Shown: positions 34,630 through 45,731, numbered from the stretch's first letter. The stretch is DNA of 64,000 nt from Helicobacter kayseriensis (GCF_021300655.1 NZ_JAJTNB010000001.1:321770-385769), one strand, 5' to 3'. The notes: generated by a model from the sequence alone, not told the origin. Translations and numbers: made by a program.

Positions 34630-35868
34630 ATGCGTCGTGTTGTTGTCACTGGTCTTGGTATGATTAACTCTTTAGGACTAGATAAAAAAAGTTCTTTTAA
34701 ATCCATTATTGAAGGAAAATGTGGGATTAAAAGAATTTCCTCTTTTGATGCAAGTCTTTTTCCAGTTCAAATTGCCGGAGAAATTCTTGATTTTAATCCA
34801 GAAGAAGTTATGGAACCAAAGGAAGTCAAAAAAGCAGCACGTTTTATTCAAATTGCTCTTAAGGCTTCAAAAGAAGCAATGTTAGATAGTGGTTTGCTTG
34901 ACAATGAAGGAAAATGTCCCGAATCAATCTCGGAAAGTTTTGGAGTTAGCTCTGCTGCAGGAATTGGAGGATTGGCAAATATTGAAACAAACTCAATTAC
35001 CTGTCACGAAAAAGGTCCCAAACGCATTTCTCCTTTTTTCATTCCTTCTGCTCTTGTTAATATGCTTGGTGGTTTCACTTCCATTGAATTTAGTCTCAAA
35101 GGTCCAAATCTTGCAAGCGTAACAGCTTGCGCAGCCGGAACTCATGCTATTAGCGAAGCAACAAAAACCATTATGACCGGAGGAGCTGATCAGATGCTTG
35201 TCATCGGGTCAGAATCTTCTATTTGTCCCGTTGGAATTGGAGGATTTGCAGCAATGAAAGCCCTCAGTGATCGCAATGATCACCCACAAAAAGCCAGTCG
35301 CCCATTTGACAAAGAGCGCAATGGTTTTGTTATGGGAGAAGGGGCTGGTGCTCTAATTTTAGAAGAATACGAAAGCGCAAAAAAACGAGGGGCAAAAATT
35401 TATGCTGAAGTTGTTGGATTTGGTGAAAGTGGAGATGCTAATCACATCACTACTCCTGCCCCTAATGGTGAAGGTGCTTATCGTGCGATGAAATCAGCTC
35501 TCAAAATGGCTAATACACAGATTGATTATGTCAATGCTCATGGGACAAGCACTTACTACAATGACTTTTATGAAACATTGGCTCTCAAAAATGTTTTTGG
35601 AGGCAAAGAAAAAGTACCTATGGTTAGCTCAACAAAAGGACAGATTGGACATTGCTTAGGGGCAGCCGGAGCGATTGAGGCAGTAATTGCAATCATGGCA
35701 ATGGAAGAAGGAGTTGTTCCACCCACAATCAATCAAGAAATTCAAGATGAAAATTGCGATCTAGACTATGTTCCAAATCATGCACGAGAAGCAAAACTCA
35801 ATGCTGTAATGAGCAATTCATTTGGGTTTGGTGGCACCAACGGTGTCATTATCTTCAAAAAGATATAA
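34630..35868 (+). CDS. fabF: 3-oxoacyl-ACP synthase II
   Basis: This 412-residue condensing enzyme extends acyl-ACP with malonyl-ACP. The catalytic Cys is in ASVTACAAGTHAISEA, and the two histidines are in VNAHGTSTYYND and STKGQIGHCLGAAGA. The C-terminus NSFGFGGTNGVIIF is standard. AAAGGAGC precedes the ATG. It follows acpP and is three bases before accA, so the two are probably coupled. Confidence 0.98.
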   Translation: MRRVVVTGLGMINSLGLDKKSSFKSIIEGKCGIKRISSFDASLFPVQIAGEILDFNPEEVMEPKEVKKAARFIQIALKASKEAMLDSGLLDNEGKCPESISESFGVSSAAGIGGLANIETNSITCHEKGPKRISPFFIPSALVNMLGGFTSIEFSLKGPNLASVTACAAGTHAISEATKTIMTGGADQMLVIGSESSICPVGIGGFAAMKALSDRNDHPQKASRPFDKERNGFVMGEGAGALILEEYESAKKRGAKIYAEVVGFGESGDANHITTPAPNGEGAYRAMKSALKMANTQIDYVNAHGTSTYYNDFYETLALKNVFGGKEKVPMVSSTKGQIGHCLGAAGAIEAVIAIMAMEEGVVPPTINQEIQDENCDLDYVPNHAREAKLNAVMSNSFGFGGTNGVIIFKKI

Positions 35869-35871
35869 CTC

Positions 35872-36801
35872 ATGGCTATTTATCTCGATTTTGAAGAAAA
35901 ACTTAAATCAATTCAAGATGAAATTGAATCTGCCAAAATCAAAGGTGATTTCCATGCCCAAGAAATTTTAGAGGCATCTTTGCAGAAAGAAACACAAAAA
36001 GTCTATTCTCAAATGAGCGAATACCAAAAAATGCAACTTGCTCGGCACCCTGATCGTCCATATGCGATGGATTATATCAATCTCATCTTGGATCAGAAAT
36101 GCGAGATACATGGGGATAGACATTTTAGAGATGATAAGGCAATCGTGTGTTTTTTGGGCTATATTGATGGGCAAAAAGCATTAATTATTGGAGAGGAAAA
36201 AGGAAGAGGAACAAAAAATAAATTAGAAAGAAACTTTGGGATGCCAAATCCAGAAGGATATAGAAAAGCTCTAAGAGCTGCAAAAATGGCAGAAAAATTT
36301 AATATTCCTATTTTGATGCTTGTTGATACCGCTGGAGCATATCCAGGAATTGGCGCTGAAGAAAGGGGGCAAAGTGAAGCTATTGCTAAAAACTTACAAG
36401 AATTTGCAAATTTAAAAGTCCCCACTGTTTCAATTATTATTGGTGAGGGTGGAAGCGGAGGGGCTCTTGCAATTGCTGTTGCCGACAAACTTGCAATGAT
36501 GAGCTACTCTGTTTTTAGTGTCATTTCTCCAGAAGGCTGTTCGGCTATCTTGTGGAACGATCCAAGCAAAATAGAATCAGCAATGAAAGCGATGAAGATC
36601 ACAGCACAAGATCTTAAGGACTACAAATTGATTGATGATATTATTGAAGAGCCTCTATCTGGAGCACATCGAGATAAGGTTACTGCAGCCAAATCAATCA
36701 AAGAATATTTTCTTCACTCTCTTGAAACAATCAAAAAAGAGGGAGACTTTCTCTCAAAAAGATATGAAAAACTTATGAACTATGGGGATTTTAAAGCATA
36801 A
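35872..36801 (+). CDS. accA: Acetyl-CoA carboxylase carboxyltransferase subunit alpha
   Basis: This 309-residue subunit, with AccD, transfers the carboxyl group from biotin to acetyl-CoA. Conserved stretches are [77 protein letters not shown] and [13 protein letters not shown]. It follows fabF with a 3-base gap, tying malonyl-CoA supply to chain elongation. AccB and AccC are encoded nearby on the other strand. Confidence 0.98.
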   Translation: MAIYLDFEEKLKSIQDEIESAKIKGDFHAQEILEASLQKETQKVYSQMSEYQKMQLARHPDRPYAMDYINLILDQKCEIHGDRHFRDDKAIVCFLGYIDGQKALIIGEEKGRGTKNKLERNFGMPNPEGYRKALRAAKMAEKFNIPILMLVDTAGAYPGIGAEERGQSEAIAKNLQEFANLKVPTVSIIIGEGGSGGALAIAVADKLAMMSYSVFSVISPEGCSAILWNDPSKIESAMKAMKITAQDLKDYKLIDDIIEEPLSGAHRDKVTAAKSIKEYFLHSLETIKKEGDFLSKRYEKLMNYGDFKA

Positions 36802-36857
36802 GATCATCTCTCTTATACTCTTGCTCTCCCCCTTCCCCCATTTTAATCTTTTAAGAA

Positions 36858-37130
36858 CTATCGATCTTTGATTCCTAGCTCAGCAATAAGCTTTGCATAG
36901 CGATCATATTGTGTTCTTTTAAGATACTTAAGCAAACCTCTTCGTTGTCCTACAAGTTTCAAAAGTCCCAAACGACTTGAATGATCTTTTGGATTAACTT
37001 TCAAATGCTCAGTTAGATTTGCAATACGATCACTTAAAAGCGCAACTTGCACCTCTGTTGATCCTGTATCTTTTGAATCTCTAGCAAATTTAGAAATAAT
37101 TTCTTTCTTTTTCGCCATATCTTGAGCCAT
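36858..37130 (-). CDS. rpsO: 30S ribosomal protein S15
   Basis: This 90-residue ribosomal protein binds 16S rRNA. It begins [16 protein letters not shown], and its core [24 protein letters not shown] and end [10 protein letters not shown] are typical (core quoted as one helix region). AGGAGGT lies just before the ATG. It is divergent from flhA, the same neighbour arrangement as I recall for H. pylori. Confidence 0.98.
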   Translation of the reverse strand: MAQDMAKKKEIISKFARDSKDTGSTEVQVALLSDRIANLTEHLKVNPKDHSSRLGLLKLVGQRRGLLKYLKRTQYDRYAKLIAELGIKDR

Positions 37131-37253
37131 TTTGACCTCCTAGATTGGTATTTTCTCAAACTATTATGAGAAGAGATAATTTTACAATAAAGGCCTCAAA
37201 AAGAATGTAAAATTCCCTCCTTTAGAGGAAAAATCAATCAAAAAGAGGATGTT

Positions 37254-39464
37254 TTGGCTTCGGGCAACACAGAGATTTTTAAAAAGCTTCAAAATAATTT
37301 GCAACAAGGCCTTGGGCGTATTTTGGCCTCAAAAGATCTCAGCGTTGTATTTTTTGTCATCGCAATCTTAACTATTATTATCGTTCCACTCCCTAGTGGT
37401 ATTTTGGATTTTATGCTAAGCATCTCAATGGCTTTATCAATCTTAATTATCCTCATTGGCCTTTATATTCAAAAGCCCACAGATTTCTCGGCCTTCCCCA
37501 CTCTTTTATTGATTGTAACTCTCTATCGCCTAGCCCTCAATGTTGCTACAACTAGAATGATTCTAAGCGAGGGGCACAATGGTGCAGAATCTGTTAGTAG
37601 TATCATTACAGCATTTGGAAACTTTGTTGTGGGTGGCAACTATGTGATAGGAATCATTATCTTTTGTATCTTGGTGCTTGTCAATTTGATGGTCGTCACC
37701 AATGGTTCAACGCGCGTCACAGAAGTGCGGGCAAGATTTACACTTGATGCAATGCCTGGAAAACAAATGGCAATTGATGCAGATATGAATGCAGGACTTA
37801 TCAATGAACAAGAAGCAAAAAAACGTAGAGAAGTTTTAGCACAAGAAGCAGATTTTTATGGCGCAATGGATGGAGCAAGCAAATTTGTCAAGGGAGATGC
37901 AATCGCAGGAATTATCATTACCCTTGTTAATATTGTGGGTGGTTTTTTGATTGGAGTTTTTCAACATGGAATGAGCGTTTCTGAGAGTGCATCAACTTTT
38001 ACGATCCTAACCATTGGGGATGGTCTTGTAGGGCAAATTCCTGCCCTCATTATCTCAACAGCTACAGGTATCATCATCACACGAACAACGCAAACTGAGG
38101 GAGAGATTTTTGCAAAAGATCTTGTCACACAACTCATTAATAACCAAAAAATTGTTACTCTCCTTGGCGCCATTCTCTTCCTTGGAGCATTAATTCCAGG
38201 ATTCCCAAAGCTATCTCTCTTTTTTATTAGCTTCGTTTTTTTTGGAATCGCCTACCTTATGGGAGAAGGTGAGAAAAAAAGTATTTTTAGCTCACTGAAA
38301 CATTTTTTCAACAAAACCGATCAAATCAATGAAACAAAAAATCCCCAAGATTTTGCTTCACATATAGCTCCCCCAAAACCCCAAAAAACAGAGGAAGAAA
38401 TTGAAAAAGAAGAAGAAGTTATCATTAATGATGTCCTAAAGGTGGAAGTTTTAGAACTCTATTTGGGCTATCAACTCATCAAGCTTGCCGATATCAAGCA
38501 AAATGGGGATTTGATTGAGCGCATTCGCGGGATTCGCAAAAAAATTGCAGGGGATTTTGGATTTTTGGTGCCAAAAATTAGAATCAAAGACAATCTTCAA
38601 TTGGCTCCAACACATTATGAATTCCTTCTTAAAGGCGTTAAGATTGGTGAGGGCGAGGTAATGCCAGATCATTTTCTTGCAATGGATACAGGCTATGTTG
38701 GAACACCTATTGAAGGGATTCCAACAAAAGAGCCTGCATTTGGAATGGATGCCCTATGGATTGAAGCAAAAGACAAAGAAGAAGCCATTATTCAGGGCTA
38801 CACCATCATTGATCCCTCGACAGTTATCTCCACACATATCTCAGAACTCATTAAGCAATATGCTCCAGAGTTTATCACTAAAGACGAAGTCAAAAAACTC
38901 CTTGCGCGTCTTAATGATCATTATCCTGCAATTATTGAAGAGGCCAACAAGATTCCAACAGGGACAATTCGCCAAGTCCTACAAGAACTTCTTAAAGAAA
39001 AGATCCCTATCCGCGATATGCTTACCATTCTTGAGACAATCACTGATCTTGCAAATGCTGTGCAAAACAATGTCTCCATTCTTGTCGAACAAGTTAGATC
39101 TCGCCTAAGTCGCAGTATTAGTAATCTCTTTAAATCTGATGATGGCAATCTAAAACTCCTTATTTTTAGCAATGAAACAGAAGCTGCACTCATTAGCAAA
39201 ATCAAAGATCAAGGCTCCGCTCCAATGCTTCTTCTTACAATCAATGAAACACAAAAACTAAAAGAAGCTATTGAGGAATCAATGATTAAGGTGATGCAAA
39301 ACGGAATCTCTCCTGTCATTTTTCTGGTTGATAGCAAGCTTAGAAGACCGCTTTATGACAAAATGGAGCAGTTTAAAATTGAAATTGTTGTTTTAAGCCA
39401 TACTGAACTTGACCCAAATGTCAATTTTGAAATTCTTGACAAACCAATTGAAATCAACTTTTAA
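37254..39464 (+). CDS. flhA: Flagellar export apparatus protein FlhA
   Basis: This 736-residue integral membrane protein of the flagellar type III export gate is needed for flagellar gene control in Helicobacter. The N-terminal half has eight or so hydrophobic segments with [52 protein letters not shown] and [13 protein letters not shown]. The cytoplasmic C-terminal domain includes [32 protein letters not shown] and [13 protein letters not shown]. The start is a TTG at 37254 with AGAGGA upstream; the ATG five bases earlier is out of frame. It closely matches the H. pylori protein as I remember it. Confidence 0.98.
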   Translation: MASGNTEIFKKLQNNLQQGLGRILASKDLSVVFFVIAILTIIIVPLPSGILDFMLSISMALSILIILIGLYIQKPTDFSAFPTLLLIVTLYRLALNVATTRMILSEGHNGAESVSSIITAFGNFVVGGNYVIGIIIFCILVLVNLMVVTNGSTRVTEVRARFTLDAMPGKQMAIDADMNAGLINEQEAKKRREVLAQEADFYGAMDGASKFVKGDAIAGIIITLVNIVGGFLIGVFQHGMSVSESASTFTILTIGDGLVGQIPALIISTATGIIITRTTQTEGEIFAKDLVTQLINNQKIVTLLGAILFLGALIPGFPKLSLFFISFVFFGIAYLMGEGEKKSIFSSLKHFFNKTDQINETKNPQDFASHIAPPKPQKTEEEIEKEEEVIINDVLKVEVLELYLGYQLIKLADIKQNGDLIERIRGIRKKIAGDFGFLVPKIRIKDNLQLAPTHYEFLLKGVKIGEGEVMPDHFLAMDTGYVGTPIEGIPTKEPAFGMDALWIEAKDKEEAIIQGYTIIDPSTVISTHISELIKQYAPEFITKDEVKKLLARLNDHYPAIIEEANKIPTGTIRQVLQELLKEKIPIRDMLTILETITDLANAVQNNVSILVEQVRSRLSRSISNLFKSDDGNLKLLIFSNETEAALISKIKDQGSAPMLLLTINETQKLKEAIEESMIKVMQNGISPVIFLVDSKLRRPLYDKMEQFKIEIVVLSHTELDPNVNFEILDKPIEINF

Positions 39465-39473
39465 GGATCGCTA

Positions 39474-40532
39474 ATGAAAGTTTTTCATCTCTCACATATT
39501 GATCTAGATGGATATGGAGCACAATTTATTGCAAAGCATTTTTTTTCAGATATTGATTTTTTCAACGCCAATTATGGCAAAGAGATCTCTGTGCGTCTTG
39601 AAGAAATTCTTGGAGCAATCAAAACACAGGACAAACAAAAAAATATTCTTTTTTTGATCACAGACCTCAATCTTTCTTTAAGCGAATCAGGATTTCTCCA
39701 AGACCAAATCACTGAACTCAAAATGCAAGGCTTCAAAATCACACTAATGCTTTTGGATCACCACATTAGCGGGAGCGAAAGTGCAGAAAAATTCCATTGG
39801 TATTTTTTAGATACCTCACGCAGTGCATGCAAGATCACATTTAACACACTCATCCAACACTACCCTCTTCTTGACCCATCACTCTCTCAATGGCTTGAAG
39901 ATTTTTCAAATATGGTTAATTCTGTTGATATTTGGAAAAATGATGGGTATCAATTTGAATTTGGTAAAGTTGCTATGGGGATGATCGCTTCTCTCAAAGA
40001 TCCCAATCGTGTGATGTTTGAAGAAGAGAATCGAGGAATTAAGTTTTTTATGCTCGATCAAATCAAGCATTATCTTTATAGGCAAAATGCCGAAGTTCAA
40101 TTTGATAATGATTTGTTTAGATTAAAAAAATTAGCCTTTGGAGGTAACCCTGACATCCAAACAATGGATAATATCTTCTCTTGCTATATCGTAAAACTTT
40201 TAGAACAAAAAAAAGATTCTATGAGCATCCTTTATCAAGGATATAAAGGAATCTTGACCTACACCCTAGGTAATGTAAGTGTTGTGGGCAATCAATTCTT
40301 GATTCAAAATCCAGATTTTTCCTTTTTTCTTGATGTCAATATGCGAGGAAATGTGAGCTTAAGAGCAAACAATGGGATTGATGTAAGTCTTATGGCCTCT
40401 AAACTTTTTGGTGGAGGCGGACATAAGAATGCCTCAGGAGGGAAGATTGATGGGTTTAAAGAAAGTTTCTTTTATCCCCACATTAAAGAACAAATTGACC
40501 AAATCTTAGAACAAGGAGGAAGAGATGCATAA
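39474..40532 (+). CDS. DHH-family phosphoesterase
   Basis: This 352-residue protein has the DHH/DHHA1 layout of NrnA/RecJ-like phosphoesterases, which cleave short oligonucleotides, cyclic dinucleotide products or pAp. Metal-binding motifs are HIDLDGYGAQF near the N-terminus (DxDG), FLITDLN and LLDHHISG (DHH, about residues 95-97), and the C-terminal DHHA1 motif GGGGHKNASGG. It starts 9 bases after flhA and ends overlapping the next small gene by 8 bases. The substrate cannot be told from sequence. Confidence 0.92.
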   Translation: MKVFHLSHIDLDGYGAQFIAKHFFSDIDFFNANYGKEISVRLEEILGAIKTQDKQKNILFLITDLNLSLSESGFLQDQITELKMQGFKITLMLLDHHISGSESAEKFHWYFLDTSRSACKITFNTLIQHYPLLDPSLSQWLEDFSNMVNSVDIWKNDGYQFEFGKVAMGMIASLKDPNRVMFEEENRGIKFFMLDQIKHYLYRQNAEVQFDNDLFRLKKLAFGGNPDIQTMDNIFSCYIVKLLEQKKDSMSILYQGYKGILTYTLGNVSVVGNQFLIQNPDFSFFLDVNMRGNVSLRANNGIDVSLMASKLFGGGGHKNASGGKIDGFKESFFYPHIKEQIDQILEQGGRDA

Positions 40533-40761
40533 AGAAAAAGAGTTAGAAATCAGCGAATTAGCTCTTGAGGTGATAGATATGCTTGGAGTTGCCCTATATT
40601 TTGCTAGGGCAAAAAAAGATAAAATTCAAACTCTAATTGAACTCTATATGGATGAATTAGATTGCGTCGATGAAAATCTTCCTTACAATCAAGAACAGAT
40701 GATCAAACTCATTCACACACTTCAGAAAAAATACCCTCAACATTTTATGGACAAACAATGA
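40525..40761 (+). CDS. Small acidic/helical protein, unrecognised
   Basis: This 78-residue protein begins MHKEKELEISELALEV and appears almost wholly helical (VIDMLGVALYFARAKKDK, TLIELYMDELDCVDE, MIKLIHTLQKKYPQHF). I do not recognise a family. The ATG lies inside the 3' end of the DHH gene, with AGGAGG just upstream, and the stop overlaps the antiporter ATG by 4 bases, so it is coupled to both neighbours. There is no signal peptide or transmembrane helix. Confidence 0.82.
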   Translation: MHKEKELEISELALEVIDMLGVALYFARAKKDKIQTLIELYMDELDCVDENLPYNQEQMIKLIHTLQKKYPQHFMDKQ

Positions 40762-41942
40762 CCATTACTTCTCTTGCTGTCATTGTGGGGCTCATTGCCA
40801 TTGCTCCCTTTTTAAGTAATCTCTCTAGATTCCCCATCGTTGTTGTTGAAATGCTTCTTGGAGCCCTAGCAACTTATCTAGGAATCTTTGAAAAAAATGA
40901 AGCCGCTCATAGCGTAGCAGAAACAGGATTTTTGATTTTAATGTTTTTGTGCGGAACAGAAGTCAATCTTAAGTCCTTCATTCAGCTCAAACAAGAAGGG
41001 ATGCTTCAAAAAATCTTCCTTTATTTTCTGATTCTTTACACTCTTTCTGTCCTAATCGTTCTAACGCAAAAGCTTCCTCTTATTTATATTGCAACATTTC
41101 CCATTATGGGAGTTGGGATGATTATGGCGCTCATCAAAGAGTATGGGAAAAATCATATTTGGCTCAATCTTGCCCTCAAAGTTGGAGTGATTGGTGAACT
41201 TTTAAGCATTTGTGCACTTGTTACAATCAATGGACTCTATAATCACGGGATGAGCATTGAACTCCTCAAAACTTTTGGCGTTTTGCTCTCTTTTTTGCTT
41301 GTTATTGCATTTATTTTTCAAGGCTTTAAAATTCTTTTTTGGTGGTTCCCATCGCTCAAAACACTCATTGCTCCACATAATGATTCTAACAACCAAGATC
41401 TACGCTTTGGGGCGATGCTTTTCTTTCTTTTTGTTGCAATTGTTGTATTTTTGGGGCTTGAAGTCGCACTTGGAGCATTTATTGCCGGAATGATTTTAGC
41501 CACATTCTTTAGCACCCATCACAAACTTCATCAAAAGCTTAATCATATTGGGTTTGGATTTTTTATTCCTTTTTTCTTTGTTCATGTTGGAACCACTCTT
41601 GATTTAAGAAGTCTTTTTTCTGATGATCAGATTTTGAAAAATGCCCTTATGATTATTGTAGGAATGCTCAGTATTCGTCTCATTAGCTCTTTTGTAACCT
41701 TTAGGAGTTTTCTTCAAACTCCCAAAAACACGATTTTATATGCTCTAAGCGATGCGATGCCTTTGACTTTCCTAATTGCTGCTGCAACACTTGCACTACA
41801 GCTCAAAATCATCACAATGCAGGGATATTATTCTTTTATAGTGGGTGCAATGATTGAGGGAATTGTGTTTATGATTATGATCAAAATCATTCTGACATTT
41901 TGGAAAACAAAATCCACCCCCTCCCCCACCTCTAACAACTAA
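40758..41942 (+). CDS. Monovalent cation:proton antiporter (CPA2 / NapA-KefB-like)
   Basis: This 394-residue polytopic membrane protein has about 11-12 hydrophobic segments and antiporter features: [18 protein letters not shown] near the N-terminus, [14 protein letters not shown], and [19 protein letters not shown] with [16 protein letters not shown], which resemble the KefB/NapA carrier core. It lacks a cytosolic RCK domain. It probably exchanges Na or K for protons in pH homeostasis. Its start overlaps the small upstream gene by 4 bases, and its 3' end overlaps that of the convergent glnA by 11 bases. Confidence 0.88.
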   Translation: MTITSLAVIVGLIAIAPFLSNLSRFPIVVVEMLLGALATYLGIFEKNEAAHSVAETGFLILMFLCGTEVNLKSFIQLKQEGMLQKIFLYFLILYTLSVLIVLTQKLPLIYIATFPIMGVGMIMALIKEYGKNHIWLNLALKVGVIGELLSICALVTINGLYNHGMSIELLKTFGVLLSFLLVIAFIFQGFKILFWWFPSLKTLIAPHNDSNNQDLRFGAMLFFLFVAIVVFLGLEVALGAFIAGMILATFFSTHHKLHQKLNHIGFGFFIPFFFVHVGTTLDLRSLFSDDQILKNALMIIVGMLSIRLISSFVTFRSFLQTPKNTILYALSDAMPLTFLIAAATLALQLKIITMQGYYSFIVGAMIEGIVFMIMIKIILTFWKTKSTPSPTSNN

Positions 41943-43359
41943 AAGTGCTAATAAATTCAAATGGGTGAGGACGTGCTTCCCAAGGCCAAATCTCAGCTTC
42001 AAATTTATAAGCTTTATAAGTTTGGATAAACTCTTCGCTAAACACATCCCCCACCTTGAGATATTCCCTATCAGCAAGCATCTCTTCTACTGCACTTCTT
42101 AGCGTATGGGGAAGCTGTTTGATTCCCTTTTCTCTTATCTCATCAAGAGTTAGCTCAAATAAATCAATATCCATTGGCTCACCAGCTTGAATATTGTTTT
42201 GAATACCATCAAGTCCGGCCATCAAAAGTGCAGAAAATGCAAGATAGGGATTGCTTGAACTATCTGGGAATCTAAACTCAAGACGCTTGGCTTTATCTCC
42301 ATGAGAAAAAGGGATTCTGATACTAGCGCTACGATTTTGTGCAGAATATGCCAAAATTGATGGAGCCTCAAAGCCTGGAATCAAACGCTTATATGAATTT
42401 GTTGAAGCATTTGTAAAGGCTGCAACGCTTCTTGCATGATGCAAAACACCGCCTAAAAAAGATAGTGCTATCGCACTCAACCCCTGATATTTATCTCCAG
42501 CAAAAAGATTTTGGCCATCTTTCCAAATACTGATATGTGTATGCATCCCACTCCCATTATCACCATAAAGGGGCTTAGGCATAAAAGTAGCGGTTTTTCC
42601 ATTAAGGTGAGCAACCATCTTCACAACATATTTGAGCTTTTGTACATTATCTGCAGCCTCAAGCATATCGCCAAATTTAATCCCTATTTCGCCCTGAGCC
42701 TGTCCCACTTCATGATGCACAACAAATGTTTCAATTCCCACCTGATTAAGAACCTTAACCATTTCAGCACGAATATCCACCATACTATCAATAGGTGGAA
42801 CAGGAAAATATCCCCCTTTTGTCCCAGGGCGATGTCCCATATTAACCCCTTCAAATTCACGATCCCGATTCCATTCTCCCTCTTGCGTATCAATTTCATA
42901 AGCTTGAGCATTGATTTGATCGCGAATCTTAATGCTATCAAAGACAAAAAACTCATTTTCTGGACCAAAATAAGCTTGATCCCCTATTCCACTCTCTTGC
43001 AAGTATTGCATTGCTCTTTTGACAATGCTTCTTGGGCATTTTTCATAGGGTTGATTTTTATAAATATCCCACACATCACAAAAAACCACAACAGTCACAT
43101 CTGCACAAAAAGGATCAATAAAATAACGCACAGGATCAGGAATTAGAATCATATCTGATTTGTTGATAGGCTGCCACTTTGGCAAAGAACTTGCATCAAA
43201 TGCAATTCCCTTATCGAAAGCCTCAGCATCAACAGCAGAAATAGAAAAACTCACATGATGCCAAGTTCCCTTAATATCTGTGAATCTAAAATCGACAAAC
43301 TCAACTTCATTTTCCTTGCAGAATTCAAAGAAATCAGAAACTCTTTTCTTTTTGTCCAT
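41932..43359 (-). CDS. glnA: Glutamine synthetase, type I
   Basis: This 475-residue enzyme makes glutamine from glutamate and ammonia. Motifs include [48 protein letters not shown] (metal Glu), [14 protein letters not shown] and [22 protein letters not shown]. The usual adenylylation-loop region ([15 protein letters not shown]) contains [27 protein letters not shown] precedes the ATG. It is transcribed alone and convergent with the antiporter gene. Confidence 0.98.
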   Translation of the reverse strand: MDKKKRVSDFFEFCKENEVEFVDFRFTDIKGTWHHVSFSISAVDAEAFDKGIAFDASSLPKWQPINKSDMILIPDPVRYFIDPFCADVTVVVFCDVWDIYKNQPYEKCPRSIVKRAMQYLQESGIGDQAYFGPENEFFVFDSIKIRDQINAQAYEIDTQEGEWNRDREFEGVNMGHRPGTKGGYFPVPPIDSMVDIRAEMVKVLNQVGIETFVVHHEVGQAQGEIGIKFGDMLEAADNVQKLKYVVKMVAHLNGKTATFMPKPLYGDNGSGMHTHISIWKDGQNLFAGDKYQGLSAIALSFLGGVLHHARSVAAFTNASTNSYKRLIPGFEAPSILAYSAQNRSASIRIPFSHGDKAKRLEFRFPDSSSNPYLAFSALLMAGLDGIQNNIQAGEPMDIDLFELTLDEIREKGIKQLPHTLRSAVEEMLADREYLKVGDVFSEEFIQTYKAYKFEAEIWPWEARPHPFEFISTFSC

Positions 43360-43405
43360 AACACAATCCTCTTTTTTAAGATATTTAATATTTTACTATC
43401 TCTCT

Positions 43406-44500
43406 TTAAGAGTTTAAAAAATTAAAATGATCAATAATATATTCTTGCTCTTCTTGCAACAAGAATGCACTCATTGGCAAAGATAAGATCTCTTTAGAAA
43501 CTCTCTCACTTACAGGAAAATCACCAAGCCTATAACCCAAATACGAAAATGCCTCTTGTAGATGCAAGGGAATTGGATAATGCACAGCTGTGGGGATACC
43601 CAACTCTTGAAGTTTAGAAATTAATTGATCTCGATTTTGAACTCGGATTGAATACTGCGCAAATACACTCTCTCTATCCTGAGAAACCATAGGCACAACA
43701 CAATTTTTGAGATTCTGAGAATAATATTGGGCAATTTCTTGTCTCCTCTTTAATTCATCATCCAAAAAAGGAAGCTTTGCTAGCAAAACTCCAGCTTGAA
43801 TCGTATCAAGTCTTGCATTAAGCCCAATGTAGCGATGTTCATAACGTTTTGTTTGTCCATGCTTAATAAGAGAGGAAATTTTTTGAGCGTGTTCTTCTTT
43901 TTGACAAAAGACAGCTCCTCCATCTCCATAACATCCCAAAGGTTTGCTAGGGAAAAAACTTGTTGTAGCCAATTCACTTAAAGAACAAGATTTCCTCTGC
44001 TTATAAAGCGCACCAAAACTTTGTGAAGCATCCTCAATCACACTTAAGCCATAAGAAAGCGCTAAAGCATTAATTTCATCCATATCACACACTTGTCCAA
44101 ATAAACTTACGGGTAAAATCGCCTTTGTGCGTGGAGTAATCTTCTCTTCAATCAAAAGAGGATCAATGTTGTAAGTTTTTTCATCAATATCCACAAAAAC
44201 AGGCCTGGCCCCAAGGAAAGCGATCACCTCGCTACTTGCAAAGAAACTAAAGGGTGTTGTGATTACCTCATCCCCTTTTTGTACTCCCAAGGTCATTAGC
44301 GACAAAAGCAAGGCATCTGTCCCGCTCGAACAGGCAACTACATAGGGAGATTTTGTATAGACTTGAAGTTCTTTTTCTAGAGCCTTAACTTGCTCACCCA
44401 TAATAAAAGAAGATTGAGTTAATGTTTTTTGGATTTGTAGATCAATATATTGATGATAAGCTTGATATTGTCTTGAAAGATTGACAAATTCGATTTTCAT
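43406..44500 (-). CDS. DegT/DnrJ/EryC1/StrS-family sugar aminotransferase
   Basis: This 364-residue PLP-dependent aminotransferase acts on a nucleotide sugar. Supporting motifs are VACSSGTDALLLSLM, VITTPFSFFASSEVI, VIEDASQSFGALYKQ and the PLP lysine in SFFPSKPLGCYGDGGAV, with YEHRYIGLNARLDTIQAG and PTAVHYPIPLHLQEAF towards the end. It resembles WbpE-like enzymes for 3-aminosugars. No other sugar-pathway gene is nearby, so the substrate is open. The ATG at 44500 (AGGGG upstream) is preferred to an in-frame GTG upstream. It is distinct from pseC at 28 kb. Confidence 0.9.
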   Translation of the reverse strand: MKIEFVNLSRQYQAYHQYIDLQIQKTLTQSSFIMGEQVKALEKELQVYTKSPYVVACSSGTDALLLSLMTLGVQKGDEVITTPFSFFASSEVIAFLGARPVFVDIDEKTYNIDPLLIEEKITPRTKAILPVSLFGQVCDMDEINALALSYGLSVIEDASQSFGALYKQRKSCSLSELATTSFFPSKPLGCYGDGGAVFCQKEEHAQKISSLIKHGQTKRYEHRYIGLNARLDTIQAGVLLAKLPFLDDELKRRQEIAQYYSQNLKNCVVPMVSQDRESVFAQYSIRVQNRDQLISKLQELGIPTAVHYPIPLHLQEAFSYLGYRLGDFPVSERVSKEILSLPMSAFLLQEEQEYIIDHFNFLNS

Positions 44501-44514
44501 AATTCCCCTCTTCC

Positions 44515-44530
44515 CTCCCCCCAAGGGGAG
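44515..44530 (-). other. GC-rich inverted repeat between porin and aminotransferase genes
   Basis: CTCCCC (44515-44520) and GGGGAG (44525-44530) form a 6-bp GC-only-type stem with a CCAA loop, 8 bases after the porin stop and about 15 bases before the aminotransferase ATG, overlapping its G-rich leader. It may end porin transcription or mask the downstream ribosome-binding site. No T-run follows. Confidence 0.4.
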
Positions 44531-44537
44531 AATACAA

Positions 44538-45731
44538 TTAGAATGAAAGTTTTACAAAAGCGACACCGCGATCTTGCGTTCCGATATGATAGCTTCCATC
44601 CTCTTTCTGTCCATAATACGAACTTGATCTAATCCATCCCCCACCAACACCCAAGTCAACCCATTGATTTTTGAAAAGATTAACTTGAGCAATAGCTGAA
44701 ATTTCTTTGTAATCTCCATCAGCATAAATAAAATCAAAATTAAAAAACTTATGTTCAATTCCTGCAAACACATACCAAACCCCACTGCCTCCAGCAAAGT
44801 AATTAATTCCTCCGCCAAAGGTTTTTCCATAGAAGCGTGTGTTGTCACTGAAGTACATGATTCCATCTTCTTTGCCCACATAGTATCCTCCCCCACCAAA
44901 CTTAAAGAGATTAGAAATCAAAAACTCCTGATCTCCCCAACCTAAAAATGTATTAGAGTTGTGATAATCTCTATGTTGATACATTCCTCTTAAAGTTGTT
45001 TTGGATTTAAAGGCTCCTTTTCCAAATTCTGCTTGAACCTTTCCACCAGCTTGCAAATACTTTTGATCAATGTTATAGGTCACAAAAGGATCGATATAGA
45101 TCATTTCTTTAATATTGATATCAAATCCTGTTGAAATCAAATGTCCGCTCTTTTCATATTGATGGAATCCCATCAAATCACTACCCAAGCGATTAGGTGT
45201 TTTGGCTCCAAAATCCATTGTTTCAAATGAATAAATTCCCCACCATGCAAAATATCTCGTATCAAGTTTAAAGCTTACCCCTTCATTTTGTCCAGAAATC
45301 CAATCTACCCCCGTGTGAGCCTTTCCATCTTTGCCTGAGAAAAATTTCGTTAAATCATAGCGCCCACCTACAATTGAAAAGATTCTTGTATCAACTCGCA
45401 AATAAGCATCGCTTAGCCAGTTATACCATTTGACATCTCTAGGGTCTGTAAATACTCCATGTTGAATATGATTTCTATAATTCCCATCAGGCTTGATTCC
45501 ATATGGAAGAGCTCCTGCAACACCAAGACCAACACTTACTGGCCCCATTCCAAGCTCAAAACCAACGCGCCCTGTAAATCCACCAAACCATGGCTTTTGA
45601 CCATCAATGCTTTGATTTGTTCCAAAACTATATGCTGTTCCAACATGGCCAAAAGTACTGAAATCTACAGCACTTGCATTTGAAATTGCCAATCCCATCA
45701 ACACTAAAGAACCAAAAAAACTTTTCTTCAT
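44538..45731 (-). CDS. Outer membrane beta-barrel protein (Hof/porin-like)
   Basis: This 397-residue protein has a signal peptide (MKKSFFGSLVLMGLAISNASA) and an alternating hydrophobic/aromatic pattern with many Gly and Tyr, as in barrel proteins (VGTAYSFGTN, FTGRVGFELGMGPVSVGLGVAG, FGGGINYFAGGSGVWYVFAGI given in parts). It ends in phenylalanine (VAFVKLSF), the outer-membrane targeting signature. The pattern suits Helicobacter outer membrane proteins of the Hof type or porins. The ATG at 45731 has AGGAGAG upstream. It lies downstream of a second outer membrane protein with 66 bases between. Confidence 0.85.
   Translation of the reverse strand: MKKSFFGSLVLMGLAISNASAVDFSTFGHVGTAYSFGTNQSIDGQKPWFGGFTGRVGFELGMGPVSVGLGVAGALPYGIKPDGNYRNHIQHGVFTDPRDVKWYNWLSDAYLRVDTRIFSIVGGRYDLTKFFSGKDGKAHTGVDWISGQNEGVSFKLDTRYFAWWGIYSFETMDFGAKTPNRLGSDLMGFHQYEKSGHLISTGFDINIKEMIYIDPFVTYNIDQKYLQAGGKVQAEFGKGAFKSKTTLRGMYQHRDYHNSNTFLGWGDQEFLISNLFKFGGGGYYVGKEDGIMYFSDNTRFYGKTFGGGINYFAGGSGVWYVFAGIEHKFFNFDFIYADGDYKEISAIAQVNLFKNQWVDLGVGGGWIRSSSYYGQKEDGSYHIGTQDRGVAFVKLSF

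Noticed and set aside
42511-43146. 211-codon open frame opposite glnA
   Set aside because: A shadow of the glutamine synthetase gene; the composition is unlike a real protein and there is no start signal.
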